Positions 56,167-64,000 of a stretch of 64,000 nt of DNA are shown in pieces. The DNA is taken from assembly GCA_958510825.1 (NCBI GenBank), contig OY294048.1:22027589-22091588 (forward strand). The letters run 5' to 3'. A model generated the notes under the pieces. The model searched no databases. It was not told the DNA's origin and worked only from the letters and a program-made list of their open reading frames with translations. The position numbers were made by a program, and so were the translations under genes. This DNA is from Brachypterus glaber. Its lineage: Eukaryota > Arthropoda > Insecta > Coleoptera > Kateretidae. Position 1 is the first letter of the stretch. Each line of letters begins with the position of its first letter.

Positions 56167-57111
56167 TATTTCATTTATCAAAAAGTTGCGCCCCTTAGGT
56201 GCCGGAGTTAGATTTTTTTTTATTATCAGATTCACTTTCAGCAACCTCAAAAACCCCAATACACCAATTTTCACGAAAACTACCCCACGCCCCTCAGGGG
56301 TGGTGTTAGTTTTTTTTATCAGATTCTCCTTCAGCAACCTTAAAAAGCCCAATATAAAAATTTTCTAAAAAACTACCACTCATCCCTCAGGGGGTGAAAT
56401 TAAAAAAATATTAAATATATATAAGATTCAGTTTTAGCGACCTTAAAAACCCCAATATAAAAATTTTCAAGTAAACTATCCCCTGCCCCTCAGGGGGTGG
56501 AGTAAGAATGTTTTTATTATCAAATTCACTTTTTGCAACCTGAACCGCAATATACCAATTTTCACGAAAACTACTCCCCTCCCCTTTGGAGGTGGAATTA
56601 GACTTTTTTTATAATCAGATTTACTTTCAGCAACCTCAAAAACCCCAATATACAAATTTTCACGAAAACTACCCCCCGCCCCACAGGGGGTGGATTTAGA
56701 TTTTTTTATTATCAGATTCACTTTCAGCAACCTCAAAAACACCAATATACTAGTTCTCACAAAAACTACCTCACGCCCCTCAGGGGGTAAAATTAGAAAA
56801 AAAATTGTAAAAAAAATTTATTTTCCCCATTGTCGCACCCCAATGCACCAAAAACAATCCCGAGTAAGAACTTTTGGTAACATACCTGTATGCCAAATTT
56901 CAAGTCTCTAGCCTTAAGCGTTCCTTAGTTATCGAGCCCACAAGATTTACCGAACAGACCTATAGACCGAAATTTTATTTTTTTTGCTTGAAATTAATAT
57001 ATATCCAAATAAAACGTCATAAAACGCAAAAATAGGCAAAAAAAAAAATTGAAAATTTTTGCACGAATGCCGGGCTTTCCGAAATTTTAAAAATTGTTAG
57101 AATAGGAAAGC
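56167..57111 (+). mobile_element. GCTTTCCC minisatellite family, copy with ~6 units
   Basis: About six ~100-bp units from 56185 to 56790 (TCACTTTCAGCAACCTCAAA, CCAATATACCAATTTTCACG, CCCGCCCCACAGGGGGTGG), then the tail module (CCATTGTCGCACCCCAATG, AACAATCCCGAGTAAGAACT, CAGACCTATAGACCG, CATAAAACGCAAAAATAGGC) and the 3' end AATAGGAAAGC at 57111. The 5' end is truncated. The frames 56155 and 56476 (minus) and 56186 and 56690 (plus) come from the repeated units. Confidence 0.85.
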
Positions 57112-57754
57112 AAAATAAAATATGTAAATAATAATAATCACATTTTGGTAACCCAAATAAAAAAAGTGCAAAGAAATTTTTTATGGGTATGGGTAAGCTC
57201 CATAGAGTGTTAAATTCGAGGTACTAAAGCCAATCATTTTACTTTCATTATTCGTTGAGTTTTAAGGAAATTACGTCTAATTTCCTATAGGAGATATAAA
57301 AGGAGCCAAAATTTTATTTTTGTAAGTGTTTAAGGCAAAGAATTACTGATTACTAAATTCCTTTTACTCATAAAATCTAGACCGAAACGTTGCAGAGATC
57401 GATTGCTTTATTTATCTCTATATATCTTTCTTCCTAAAAATAAAGCAATAAATAAATAAAAGACCAATTCTGTCGTCTTAAAATAGAACCAAACCAAACT
57501 AATATATCCTATTTTTATTTACTCGATTAATATCAAGATTAATTTTTTTTCCGATTAATACTTTGAGCTCCGGTATGTTAATATTTTTCGCGACGCTTAC
57601 ACCGGCAATGTAGTACAGTCATTTAACGTGAAAAAAGGGATAAACCTCGGAATAAAAGATAAGAAGCTATAAACTTGTATAAATCTTTGTTTTGACATTA
57701 TATAAGTTAATTAAAATAATTCTCGGTTTATAGAACTTCGTTTAAATTATATGT
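57112..57754. other. AT-rich stretch with a possible retroelement end
   Basis: At 57381 GACCGAAACGTTGCAGAGAT is followed by GATTGCTTTATTTATC and AATAAAGCAATAAATAAATA. GAAACGTTG-type strings end Penelope-type repeats elsewhere in this window, but no CTGANGA partner with a matching stem is found. Otherwise nothing. Confidence 0.4.
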
Positions 57755-57800
57755 AGACAAAATTTCCCAACGTTTCACCATTTATTGGATTGGCATCTTC
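57755..57800 (-). ncRNA. Hammerhead-like signature (Penelope-type repeat end)
   Basis: The minus strand reads CCCCTGAAGATGCCAATCCA, then AATAAATGGTGAAACGTTGG. CTGAAGA, a GCCA/TGGT stem and GAAACGTT keep the same layout as at 3970-4020, including the extra U after CTGAAGA. Stem II has one mismatch. Catalysis is untested and a Penelope polyprotein is not seen nearby. Confidence 0.4.
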
Positions 57801-58024
57801 AGGGGATAAGTTAGCTCAAAAGTCTCATAGAATCTCGTGTCCGTGTCGCAAGATATTTAAGGTTAAAGGTAGCAAAAACCGTTTTTTTGTAATTATCTTG
57901 TTTTCTTTGCTTCAAATGACATTTTAAGTTATTAGCAAAGTTGTAGAATATACAATTCTCTACAAATTGGTGTAAGACAATATTTTATATAATTAACCGT
58001 TCTCGAGATAGAGCGCTTATCCTT

Positions 58025-58167
58025 ATATTTGATAACGCTAGGTCAACTGTGGAATTCAATACACAGTAAAGTTTATAAAGTTAATTATTGACTAAAAATA
58101 TTATAGTTATTATATTTATAAACTGTACTATGCATTTGATTCCACAGTTGACCTAGCCTTATCATAT
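58025..58167. mobile_element. MITE (143 bp)
   Basis: GATAACGCTAGGTCAACTGT and GGAATTCAAT..AGTTTATAAA on the left mirror TTTATAAACTGTACTATGCA, GATTCCACAGTTGACCTAGC and CTTATCATA on the right. Arms ~60 bp, loop ~30 bp. Confidence 0.85.
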
Positions 58168-58439
58168 ACTGTGCGGTCCAAAAGTCAACCTTCCACCCCT
58201 CTTAACTTCTGACCAGTTGAGATTTCGACTTTAAATTTGAAACACTTAAATAAGACAACTTAAACTATATTTTGACATATATTCGATATTTTTATTTTTT
58301 TAAATGTGTTCAGGGGGTTGTTTTTTTATTCTGCAAACCTAGTTGATATAGATTTAGACCCAAAAAATATATATTTTACCTAATTTTCTGGTTTGTAAAA
58401 AAAAAATCGGATTTTTTGGCAGGTTTTAATGCGTCACTT

Positions 58440-58490
58440 TATTATATCGCTAACGTTTCTCCCCTCTTTGGGGGCTTTATCAAAGCTGAA
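58440..58490 (-). ncRNA. Degenerate hammerhead-like signature, left palindrome arm
   Basis: Minus strand: CAGCTTTGATAAAGCCCCCA then AAGAGGGGAGAAACGTTAGC. If TTGATAA stands for CTGATGA, the layout core - GC-rich stem II - GAAACGTT is that of the other signatures. Two core bases differ from the hammerhead consensus, so this copy should be inactive. The mirror copy is at 59392-59440 on the plus strand. Confidence 0.3.
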
Positions 58491-59391
58491 AGATAACAAC
58501 TATTGTTAATAACAATAATAATGATAATATAAAACAAAAATATTTTTTTGCTTGTATTGAATCCCATTTTCAGGTAAAATATGTACATTTCTTACCTAAA
58601 ATTTATGTGAGCGTAGTTATATATATTATAAAATTGAACATTATGGACAAGGAACCTTTTACAACATAAAAATAAATATTACATTACAATATAAAAATTG
58701 GTTTTGACACCATGTCGAAAAATTTGTAGGTTAAAAGCGTCGTTCGCAGTAAAAAACATGTAACATGTTTATTTTTGTGGGTCGAACCCAGCATTAGTCA
58801 ATTCTCTGTGGTAACATCGGTCAAAAGGTACGTATACCCCACCCTGTTTCACTGATGAAATGAAAAGAGGGAAAAGGAGACCGCAGTTAAAGGATATGCA
58901 TTCACCCCCCGTTACACTAATGAGATGAAAAAGAAGAAAGAAACAAATCTCATTAGTGTAACGGGGGGTGAGATGCATATCCTTTACCCGGGGCCTCCTT
59001 TTCCCTCTTTTCATCTCATCAGTGAAACAGGGGAGGGGTGGTATACGTACCTTTTGACCGATGTTACCACAGAGAATTGACTAATGCTGGGTTCGACCCA
59101 CAAAAATAAACATGTTACATGTTTTTTACTGCGAACGACGCTTTTAACCTACAAATTTTTCGACATGGTGTCAAAACCAATTTTTATATTGTAATGTAAT
59201 ATTTATTTTTATGTTGTAAAAAGGTTCCTTGTCCATAATGTTCAATTTTATAATATATATAACTACGCTCACATAAATTTTAGGTAAGAAATGTACATAT
59301 TTTACCTGAAAATGGGATTCAATACACGCAAAAAAATATTTTTGTTATATATTATCATTATTATTGTTATTAACAATAGTTGTTATCTTTC

Positions 59392-59440
59392 AGCTTTGAT
59401 AAAGCCCCCAAAGAGGGGAGAAACGTTAGCGATATAATAA
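59392..59440 (+). ncRNA. Degenerate hammerhead-like signature, right palindrome arm
   Basis: Plus-strand twin of 58440-58490, with the same substitutions. Both copies sharing the same substitutions means the degeneration predates the inverted duplication. Confidence 0.3.
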
Positions 59441-59623
59441 AGTGACGCATTAAAACCTGCCAAAAAAATCCGAGTTTTTTTTTACAAACCAGAAAATTAC
59501 ATTCAAAGTTTGGCAACCTATATGGTATTTACCTACAATATATTTTACCTTATAATTAATCTAAAAACAGTGTAGTAGTGAGGGTTATGCATTTCCCTCA
59601 TTATCGCCAAGGGTTTTCTTTCT

Positions 59624-60515
59624 GGGTATGTATTCTCGGGCTCGTGAGAACGCATTCCTGGGAGAAAGATAGTGTGGGTTGCATATTCTTTCTCTCGAAA
59701 CGCAAAACTACTTATTCTTGAACTTCACTTCGCACGAAAATTGAGGAACTTTACTTCTACTACTCGGGATCGTGAGAAGCGGTTGTTCACGGAAATTTTG
59801 ACATATAAGTTAGTCGCGCGCATTCGAAACCCTATTTTTGCTTTGGTTTTGTGTTGTTAATTTGAATACCGTTTTGTTTTATAATAGTTAATCGTAATTA
59901 ATAAAAGATTTTTTATATTTATAAATTATTATACATTATTATACATATTATAATAATAATAATATAACGATGGACGATTTGGAAATTGTGGGGGCTGTTG
60001 CCCTTTTGGGAGATCTGCAAGATGCGGAAGATCAAATGGAGAACGAATAACGGAAAGTGTTGGCTAGGGCCGACCCTTTCCAACTTTCCAACAAAAAAAT
60101 TATAGTGAATTCAGGGCTAAACAGCCCAATATTGACAAGAGGGTTTTCCTGAATAAAATTTTAAAGTATTTTTTTTTGTTGGCTGCTTGTGGGCGCAGAT
60201 CTTTTTCAGTTTTTATTCTCATTTCTTACACATTAATTTTTAGATATTAATTATAAAAATTATTCAAACCACAGAAACTTGTTTACAAATAATGAAAATA
60301 ATTACAGCCTGCGCACGCAAACTCGTTTCGCATAATCTGATTGGTTAAAATCCGCTAAAATACTTGGCAACGCTGCAGCCGGCTGCAGAGATCCCATCAC
60401 GCTCACTAATGTTGAAGAATAACCTTTTTTAACTTTGGGGAACTTTTATATGATATGATCAGTTCCCTTCCTACGAAAATTGTTCACGTTCTCTCGAGCC
60501 CGAGAATAGATACCC
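59624..60515 (+). mobile_element. PIF/Harbinger-like element remnant (0.9 kb)
   Basis: Ends GGGTATGTATTCTCGGGCTC and the complement of CTCGAGCCCGAGAATAGATACCC, agreeing over ~28 bp with two to three mismatches. A related CTCGGGATCGTGAGAA block at 59764 looks like a subterminal copy. The interior carries the N-terminal part of a Harbinger-type transposase (next entry). No convincing 3-bp target duplication (TCT and TGA flank the ends). The frame 59672-59860 precedes it and shows no motif. Confidence 0.6.
59970..60160 (+). pseudogene. Harbinger-type transposase, N-terminal fragment
   Basis: Harbinger nucleases of the HARBI1 type are DDE enzymes that move PIF/Harbinger elements. The ATG at 59970 opens MDDLEIVGAVALLGDLQDAE then DQMENE and a premature stop (60048). 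The same frame continues RKVLARADPFQLSNKK, matching the family's early RxxxRxDPFxLSDxxF block. After a shift, FRAKQPNIDKRVF may stand for the FRLNKxxxxxL block that follows. Nothing of the catalytic region (D, D, E) remains. Identification rests on recalled family patterns over ~45 residues. Confidence 0.5.
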
Positions 60516-60766
60516 TGAGGGATACGAATATCTCTCTCAGGTCTTAACGTGTTGAAATACGATACCTATTTAAACTAAACTCCTTATTGGGTAGTACTCA
60601 AAGTATGAATTACTCAAAACTTTTAAAAAATTCAGTTAAATATTAGCATATCTTATGGTAGGATTTAAATATTTCTTTTTTTATAAGGAAGGCACATCTT
60701 TTGACGACGACTCTGTGTACTGAGAGTTACAAAAAACTCGACGGTGTATAGAGTGCCGAAGATTAT
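60516..60766 (+). other. Probable 5' untranslated region of the retrotransposon
   Basis: AT-rich up to about 60690, then less so (CTTTTGACGACGACTCTGTG, AACTCGACGGTGTATAGAGT) just before ORF1. The change in composition near 60690 could mark the 5' end of the retrotransposon insertion. I saw no clear promoter element. Confidence 0.4.
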
Positions 60767-61723
60767 ATGTTTTTTTTTTTTTTTTTAAGTATGTTCCTAA
60801 CAACCCCACAAGGAAGAAGGCCAGCCAAGCTCAGCAGGGGAGCGGAAGCACCCAGCTACAAAGCGGCCTTATCAGGGTTGAAAATGGCTATTGTAGCCGA
60901 GGGATTCCCTGAGAATGCTATTTCTGAGGAGCAGACAGAAGCACTCAAAGTAGCAATCGTGGGCAAAATTGATGACATACCCGAAGGGGGACCGTCACCT
61001 ATGTTTGAACACGTATATCGACAGGGAGGGGCAGTGATTATCATCTGCACGGACCAGGACACTAGCGACTGGTTGCGAGCGGTGATACCACAAACCCAAC
61101 CCTGGGCAGGGGCCAAGCTTGCGGTAATGAAGGCAACGGAGTTACCCAAGCTGGTAAGGGCAGGGGTATGGATCCCGGGACCGGTAACGGAACCGGCCAA
61201 AGTCCTAAAAAGGCTGCAGACCCAAAACAAGGGTCTTCAGACTGCCGGTTGGAAGGTCGTTGATGCCAAGGCCGACGCAAAGGGTCAGAACTTGGTCATC
61301 ACCATGGGCGAAGGCTCATGGAAGACGATTCTGGATCGGGGCAACAAACTCGCCTATACCCTAGGCAGAATACAATTTTGGGCCATCGGTGGAACAAAAG
61401 AAAAGGGGGCTGCAGCGAGTAAAACTCAGGGAGAAGCAGCGAAAGGGAATGCCGAAGGGGAGGATCCGACAGGAACTCCCATGGAAGTAGACCCTAAAAC
61501 TGCGGAAACCGGGGCGGAAGTTGCAGTCCCTGGTCCGATAACAGGACCAGAACCCATGGCCCAGCAGGAGCCTAGCGATACTGCAGGGCAAGTAATTCCA
61601 TCAGGGTCAGCAAATGATCCAGAACTGATGGAACAAGAAACTGGGGGCGTAAGTGGACCAGACACCAGAAAGGGAACGGAGGAACCTGCTGGTGAGAAGC
61701 CTGTAGAAGAAAGCCAATGCTGA
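60767..61723 (+). CDS. Retrotransposon ORF1 (Gag-like, DUF4780-like)
   Basis: ORF1 of a non-LTR retrotransposon, expected to bind the element's RNA in a ribonucleoprotein with the ORF2 product. 318 codons. The first eight residues (MFFFFFLS) come from an ATG followed by a 17-T run, so the natural start is more likely Met9 (60791) or Met40 (60884). Residues ~38-210 form an alpha/beta-looking domain resembling DUF4780: EQTEALKVAIVGKIDD, GGAVIIICTDQDTSDWLRAV, PKLVRAGVWIPGPV, GLQTAGWKVVDAKA, NKLAYTLGRIQFWAIG. Residues ~215-318 are a low-complexity Gly/Pro/Glu tail. No CCHC knuckles: only two cysteines. It overlaps ORF2 by 7 nt (ATGCTGA). Much higher GC than the surroundings. DUF4780 assignment is from recall. 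Confidence 0.75.
   Translation: MFFFFFLSMFLTTPQGRRPAKLSRGAEAPSYKAALSGLKMAIVAEGFPENAISEEQTEALKVAIVGKIDDIPEGGPSPMFEHVYRQGGAVIIICTDQDTSDWLRAVIPQTQPWAGAKLAVMKATELPKLVRAGVWIPGPVTEPAKVLKRLQTQNKGLQTAGWKVVDAKADAKGQNLVITMGEGSWKTILDRGNKLAYTLGRIQFWAIGGTKEKGAAASKTQGEAAKGNAEGEDPTGTPMEVDPKTAETGAEVAVPGPITGPEPMAQQEPSDTAGQVIPSGSANDPELMEQETGGVSGPDTRKGTEEPAGEKPVEESQC
60770..60786. repeat. T17 tract at the ORF1 start
   Basis: Seventeen T directly after the first ATG of ORF1. It encodes Phe residues in frame and makes this start doubtful. It may be a variable-length junction. Confidence 0.85.
61717..61723 (+). promoter_or_regulatory. ATGCTGA ORF1/ORF2 overlap (reinitiation site)
   Basis: The ORF2 start codon ATG (61717-61719) precedes the ORF1 stop TGA (61721-61723) by one base. 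Overlaps of this kind in LINEs allow ORF2 translation by termination-reinitiation and set a low ORF2 to ORF1 ratio. The role here is inferred from the arrangement. Confidence 0.6.
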
Positions 61724-64000
61724 AGATTTTACAGGTAAATTTACATAAGTGCAGGGCGGCATCTGCTGTCCTGGGTGCATTTATAATAAAAAATAATATT
61801 GATATTATTCTGGTTCAGGAACCCTGGGCGATCGAGGGGAAGATCAGAGGGATAGGGGCGATCGCAAGAGACTGGGCTATATACAACCCGGTGGTAAGCA
61901 ACCCTCGTGCATGCATAATTGCAAAAAAAAATATTAATATATTGCCCTTATGGGATTTCTGTTGCAGGGACCTAGTGGCTGCAAAGATCAACTTGACATT
62001 GGAGGGAAAGGAGGAAGAAGCAATTCTGGGATCCATCTACCTACCATACGATCAAGCAGGTGCCCCACCGACGGATGAGATGAGGCGCTTAGTAGCACAC
62101 TGTGACAGTAGAAACCTGGAAATGCTACTCGGGTGCGATGCCAACGCGCACCACATCGTGTGGGGCAGCAGTGACATCAATAACCGAGGTGAGTCTCTAC
62201 TTGAATTTCTTCTAGCTAATAATCTAGATGTTTTAAATCGCGGGAATGAACACACCTTTGTCACAGTAGTGAGAGGGGAAGTAATAGATATTACCGTGGC
62301 AACAAGGCACTTTAGCGATTTAGTGAAAAAGTGGCATGTCTCAGATGAGCCGAGTTTATCGGATCATAGATACATACGCTATGACCTAGACACACCACAC
62401 GAGGAAGCTCTAATGTACAGGAATCCCAAGAGAACCGACTGGGCATCCTATGAAAGGGAACTAGATCGGGGCCTAAGGGAATGTCCTGGGGGAAGAATCA
62501 CCAGTGTTGTGGACTTAGAGATTGCTAGCGACTCTCTACAGTCGGCGATAATATCAGCCTACGAGTCCAGCTGTCCACTAAAACCACGCAGGGTTTGTAA
62601 AAATGTTGAGTGGTGGAATGAGGAACTCTCAGAAATGAGAAAGGACACGAGAAGGCTGTTTAACCGAGCTAAAAACACGGACGAATGGGAGATCTATAAA
62701 GCATCTCTCGCCCGATATAGCAAAGCTATCAAGACCTCAAAGAGGGAATCCTGGAGGAAGTTCTGTCAGGGTATCGAAGATACACCTACATGTTCACGAC
62801 TCCAAAGGGCCCTCCGAAAGGAAAAAGATTACAACCTAGGATCTATAAAAACCGAATCAGGGGCCTACTCTGAAACGGCAGAAGAGACGCTAGAGGTTAT
62901 GTTAAAAACTCACTTCCCAGGGTCTGAAAGGAACCGGGGTAATGAGAACAATAACATACAGACAGAAGGCTTAAGGAGGCCCACCAGGGCAGACTGGAAG
63001 CTTGCATCCAAAATAGTGGATGCTAAAAAGCTTAAATGGGCCGTGAATTCATTCAAACCATTTAAGGCTGCTGGGAAGGATGGTGTGTTTCCTGCTTTGC
63101 TACAGAACGGGATAAGCGCACTAACTACACCAGTAGTTAATCTACTTAGGGCAAGTATGGCCTTTGGATATATACCGAAGGGCTGGAGGAAGGTAAAGGT
63201 AATTTTCCTACCTAAACCTGGCAAGGCAACATATGCCGAAGCCAAGGCGTATCGACCGATAAGCCTAACGTCATTTCTCCTAAAAACATTAGAGAAACTG
63301 CTTGATAGATACATAAGGGACAAGGTCTTAAAAACAAGACCCTTGCACAGGCTCCAGTATGCATATCAAGCAGGTAAATCCTGCGAACTAGCTATACACG
63401 AGCTAGCAAAAAGAGCAGAGAAGGCAATTAAAGACAAAGGAATTTGTCTAGCTGCTCTATTGGACATAGAGGGGGCATTTGATAATACCTCATATGAATC
63501 AATAGAAAATGCACTCAATAGACATGGGGTACCAGATACAATATGTAGATGGGTAATGACCATGCTGAAAAACAGAACTATTGAGGCATCACTCCAACAA
63601 TCAATGATAGAAGTGCTGGTCGCGAAAGGATGTCCTCAAGGAGGGGCGTTATCGCCACTCCTATGGTGCCTCGTGGTGAACAGTCTTCTGGAGGAATTGG
63701 AGAGACATGGCTTCTATGCTCAGGGATATGCTGATGATATAACGGTTCTCGTATGTGGCAAGTACGGCAAAACTGTATCAGAAGTGATGCAGGGAGCCCT
63801 AAAGGTCATAGAGAATTGGTGTAGAAGAGTGGGACTGTCGGTAAACCCTACAAAAACCACACTTATTCCATTTACCAACAAAAGGAAACTCTTAATTGAG
63901 CCTCCAAGGTTATTTGGAACTAAGCTGAAGTTAGTGGGGCAAGCAAAATATCTAGGAGTAATCTTGGATAGCAAGTTGTCTTATAAACCCCATCTAACAG
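61717..64000 (+). CDS. Retrotransposon ORF2: endonuclease and reverse transcriptase (runs off the window)
   Basis: Open for 761 codons from ATG 61717 to the window edge with no stop or shift. It would nick the target and copy the element RNA there. Endonuclease (~1-220): QVNLHKC with N8, QEPW 34-37, GSIYLPYD 105-112, DANAH 141-145, HTFV 179-182, SDHR 215-218, so the apurinic-type residues are all present. Reverse transcriptase (~430-720): PKPGKATY 499-506, YRPISLT 512-518, DIEGAFD 583-589 (motif A), PQGGALSPLL 640-649 (motif B), YADD 671-674 (motif C), LSVNPTKT 707-714, KYLGVILD 744-751. The style (DIEGAFDN, GGALSPLLW) suggests the I/LOA/R1 group; clade is not settled. An RNase H domain, if any, lies beyond 64000. 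ORF2 starts inside ORF1's stop (ATGCTGA), implying termination-reinitiation. Probably a young, possibly active copy. Confidence 0.93.
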   Translation, partial: MLKILQVNLHKCRAASAVLGAFIIKNNIDIILVQEPWAIEGKIRGIGAIARDWAIYNPVVSNPRACIIAKKNINILPLWDFCCRDLVAAKINLTLEGKEEEAILGSIYLPYDQAGAPPTDEMRRLVAHCDSRNLEMLLGCDANAHHIVWGSSDINNRGESLLEFLLANNLDVLNRGNEHTFVTVVRGEVIDITVATRHFSDLVKKWHVSDEPSLSDHRYIRYDLDTPHEEALMYRNPKRTDWASYERELDRGLRECPGGRITSVVDLEIASDSLQSAIISAYESSCPLKPRRVCKNVEWWNEELSEMRKDTRRLFNRAKNTDEWEIYKASLARYSKAIKTSKRESWRKFCQGIEDTPTCSRLQRALRKEKDYNLGSIKTESGAYSETAEETLEVMLKTHFPGSERNRGNENNNIQTEGLRRPTRADWKLASKIVDAKKLKWAVNSFKPFKAAGKDGVFPALLQNGISALTTPVVNLLRASMAFGYIPKGWRKVKVIFLPKPGKATYAEAKAYRPISLTSFLLKTLEKLLDRYIRDKVLKTRPLHRLQYAYQAGKSCELAIHELAKRAEKAIKDKGICLAALLDIEGAFDNTSYESIENALNRHGVPDTICRWVMTMLKNRTIEASLQQSMIEVLVAKGCPQGGALSPLLWCLVVNSLLEELERHGFYAQGYADDITVLVCGKYGKTVSEVMQGALKVIENWCRRVGLSVNPTKTTLIPFTNKRKLLIEPPRLFGTKLKLVGQAKYLGVILDSKLSYKPHLT

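Larger units (their letters stand above)
58381..59499. repeat. Near-perfect 1.1-kb palindrome
   Basis: Two ~555-bp arms (58381-58937 and about 58944-59499) are reverse complements with very few differences. The spacer is only a few bases around AAAAAGAAGAAAGAAACAAA. The outer end TAATTTTCTGGTTTGTAAAA is matched by TTTTACAAACCAGAAAATTA. Each arm holds an outward-facing AAAGCCCCC...GGGGAGAAACGTTAGC signature and two close (G/A)GTGTAACGGGGGGTGA blocks near the centre. The minus frame 58769-59014 spans the centre and is not a gene. It is either a young foldback transposon or a recent inverted duplication. Confidence 0.9.

Noticed and set aside
61062..61665. Minus-strand frames opposite ORF1 (61062-61280, 61361-61591, 61426-61665)
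   Set aside because: Shadows of the GC-richer ORF1 coding sequence. They lack motifs and overlap it fully.
62910..63974. Minus-strand frames opposite ORF2 (62910-63323, 63366-63563, 63720-63974)
   Set aside because: Antisense shadows of a clear reverse transcriptase. The plus strand carries all catalytic motifs.

Overview
The window looks like a transposon-dense, AT-rich stretch of an animal genome, most probably an insect. The evidence is the repeat content: several non-LTR retrotransposon relics, piggyBac, hAT, Tc1/mariner, PIF/Harbinger and foldback DNA elements, and a retrotransposon ORF1 with a DUF4780-like region, a domain I associate with insects. A beetle-like genome is plausible but is a guess. 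I see no host gene, rRNA, CRISPR array or prokaryotic operon. Most open reading frames in the window are chance frames inside AT-rich repeats.

Layout. 1-5 kb: an RLE-type LINE relic, a foldback element and small MITEs. 5-15 kb: three foldback elements (about 5.1-5.9, 7.8-9.9 and 12.1-14.4 kb), a deleted Tc1/mariner copy and an RTE-like LINE tail. 15-18 kb: a hAT-like element with an 8-bp duplication, a CG-rich tandem repeat, and the first copy of a minisatellite-bearing family. 18-27 kb: nested repeats, including two copies of a foldback transposon with 4-bp target duplications (19.45-20.48 and 24.57-26.04 kb), a LINE relic and a tRNA-like sequence. 28-31 kb: degenerate repeats. 31-36 kb: a cluster of LINE relics, one nested in another, and a SINE-like sequence. 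36-37 kb: a deleted piggyBac copy with TTAA duplications. 38-45.5 kb: two 3-kb terminal-inverted-repeat elements that hold younger insertions. 45.5-57 kb: MITEs, tandem duplications, a 129-bp minisatellite and more copies of the minisatellite-bearing family. 57-60.5 kb: a near-perfect 1.1-kb palindrome and a Harbinger remnant.

The only coding unit that looks intact is at the right edge (about 60.7 kb to the end). It is a non-LTR retrotransposon with ORF1 (318 codons) overlapping ORF2 by 7 nt. ORF2 is open for 761 codons through the apurinic endonuclease and reverse transcriptase and leaves the window. Its codon use and GC content are clearly higher than the surroundings, as expected for a recent insertion. 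Elsewhere the DNA elements are non-autonomous (no intact transposase) and would depend on transposases encoded elsewhere.

The most interesting structures are: (i) the foldback family with CACGGTTCACC ends and 4-bp duplications; (ii) a family joining ~100-bp minisatellite units to a conserved 300-bp tail, present at several loci; (iii) outward-facing CTGANGA...GAAACGT signatures, hammerhead-like, inside two large inverted repeats; (iv) a TA-flanked element packed with copies of a GGTTTTAGCCAC-like motif; (v) the intact retrotransposon, whose ORF1 lacks zinc knuckles. Element boundaries were found by eye and are approximate unless a target duplication is quoted.
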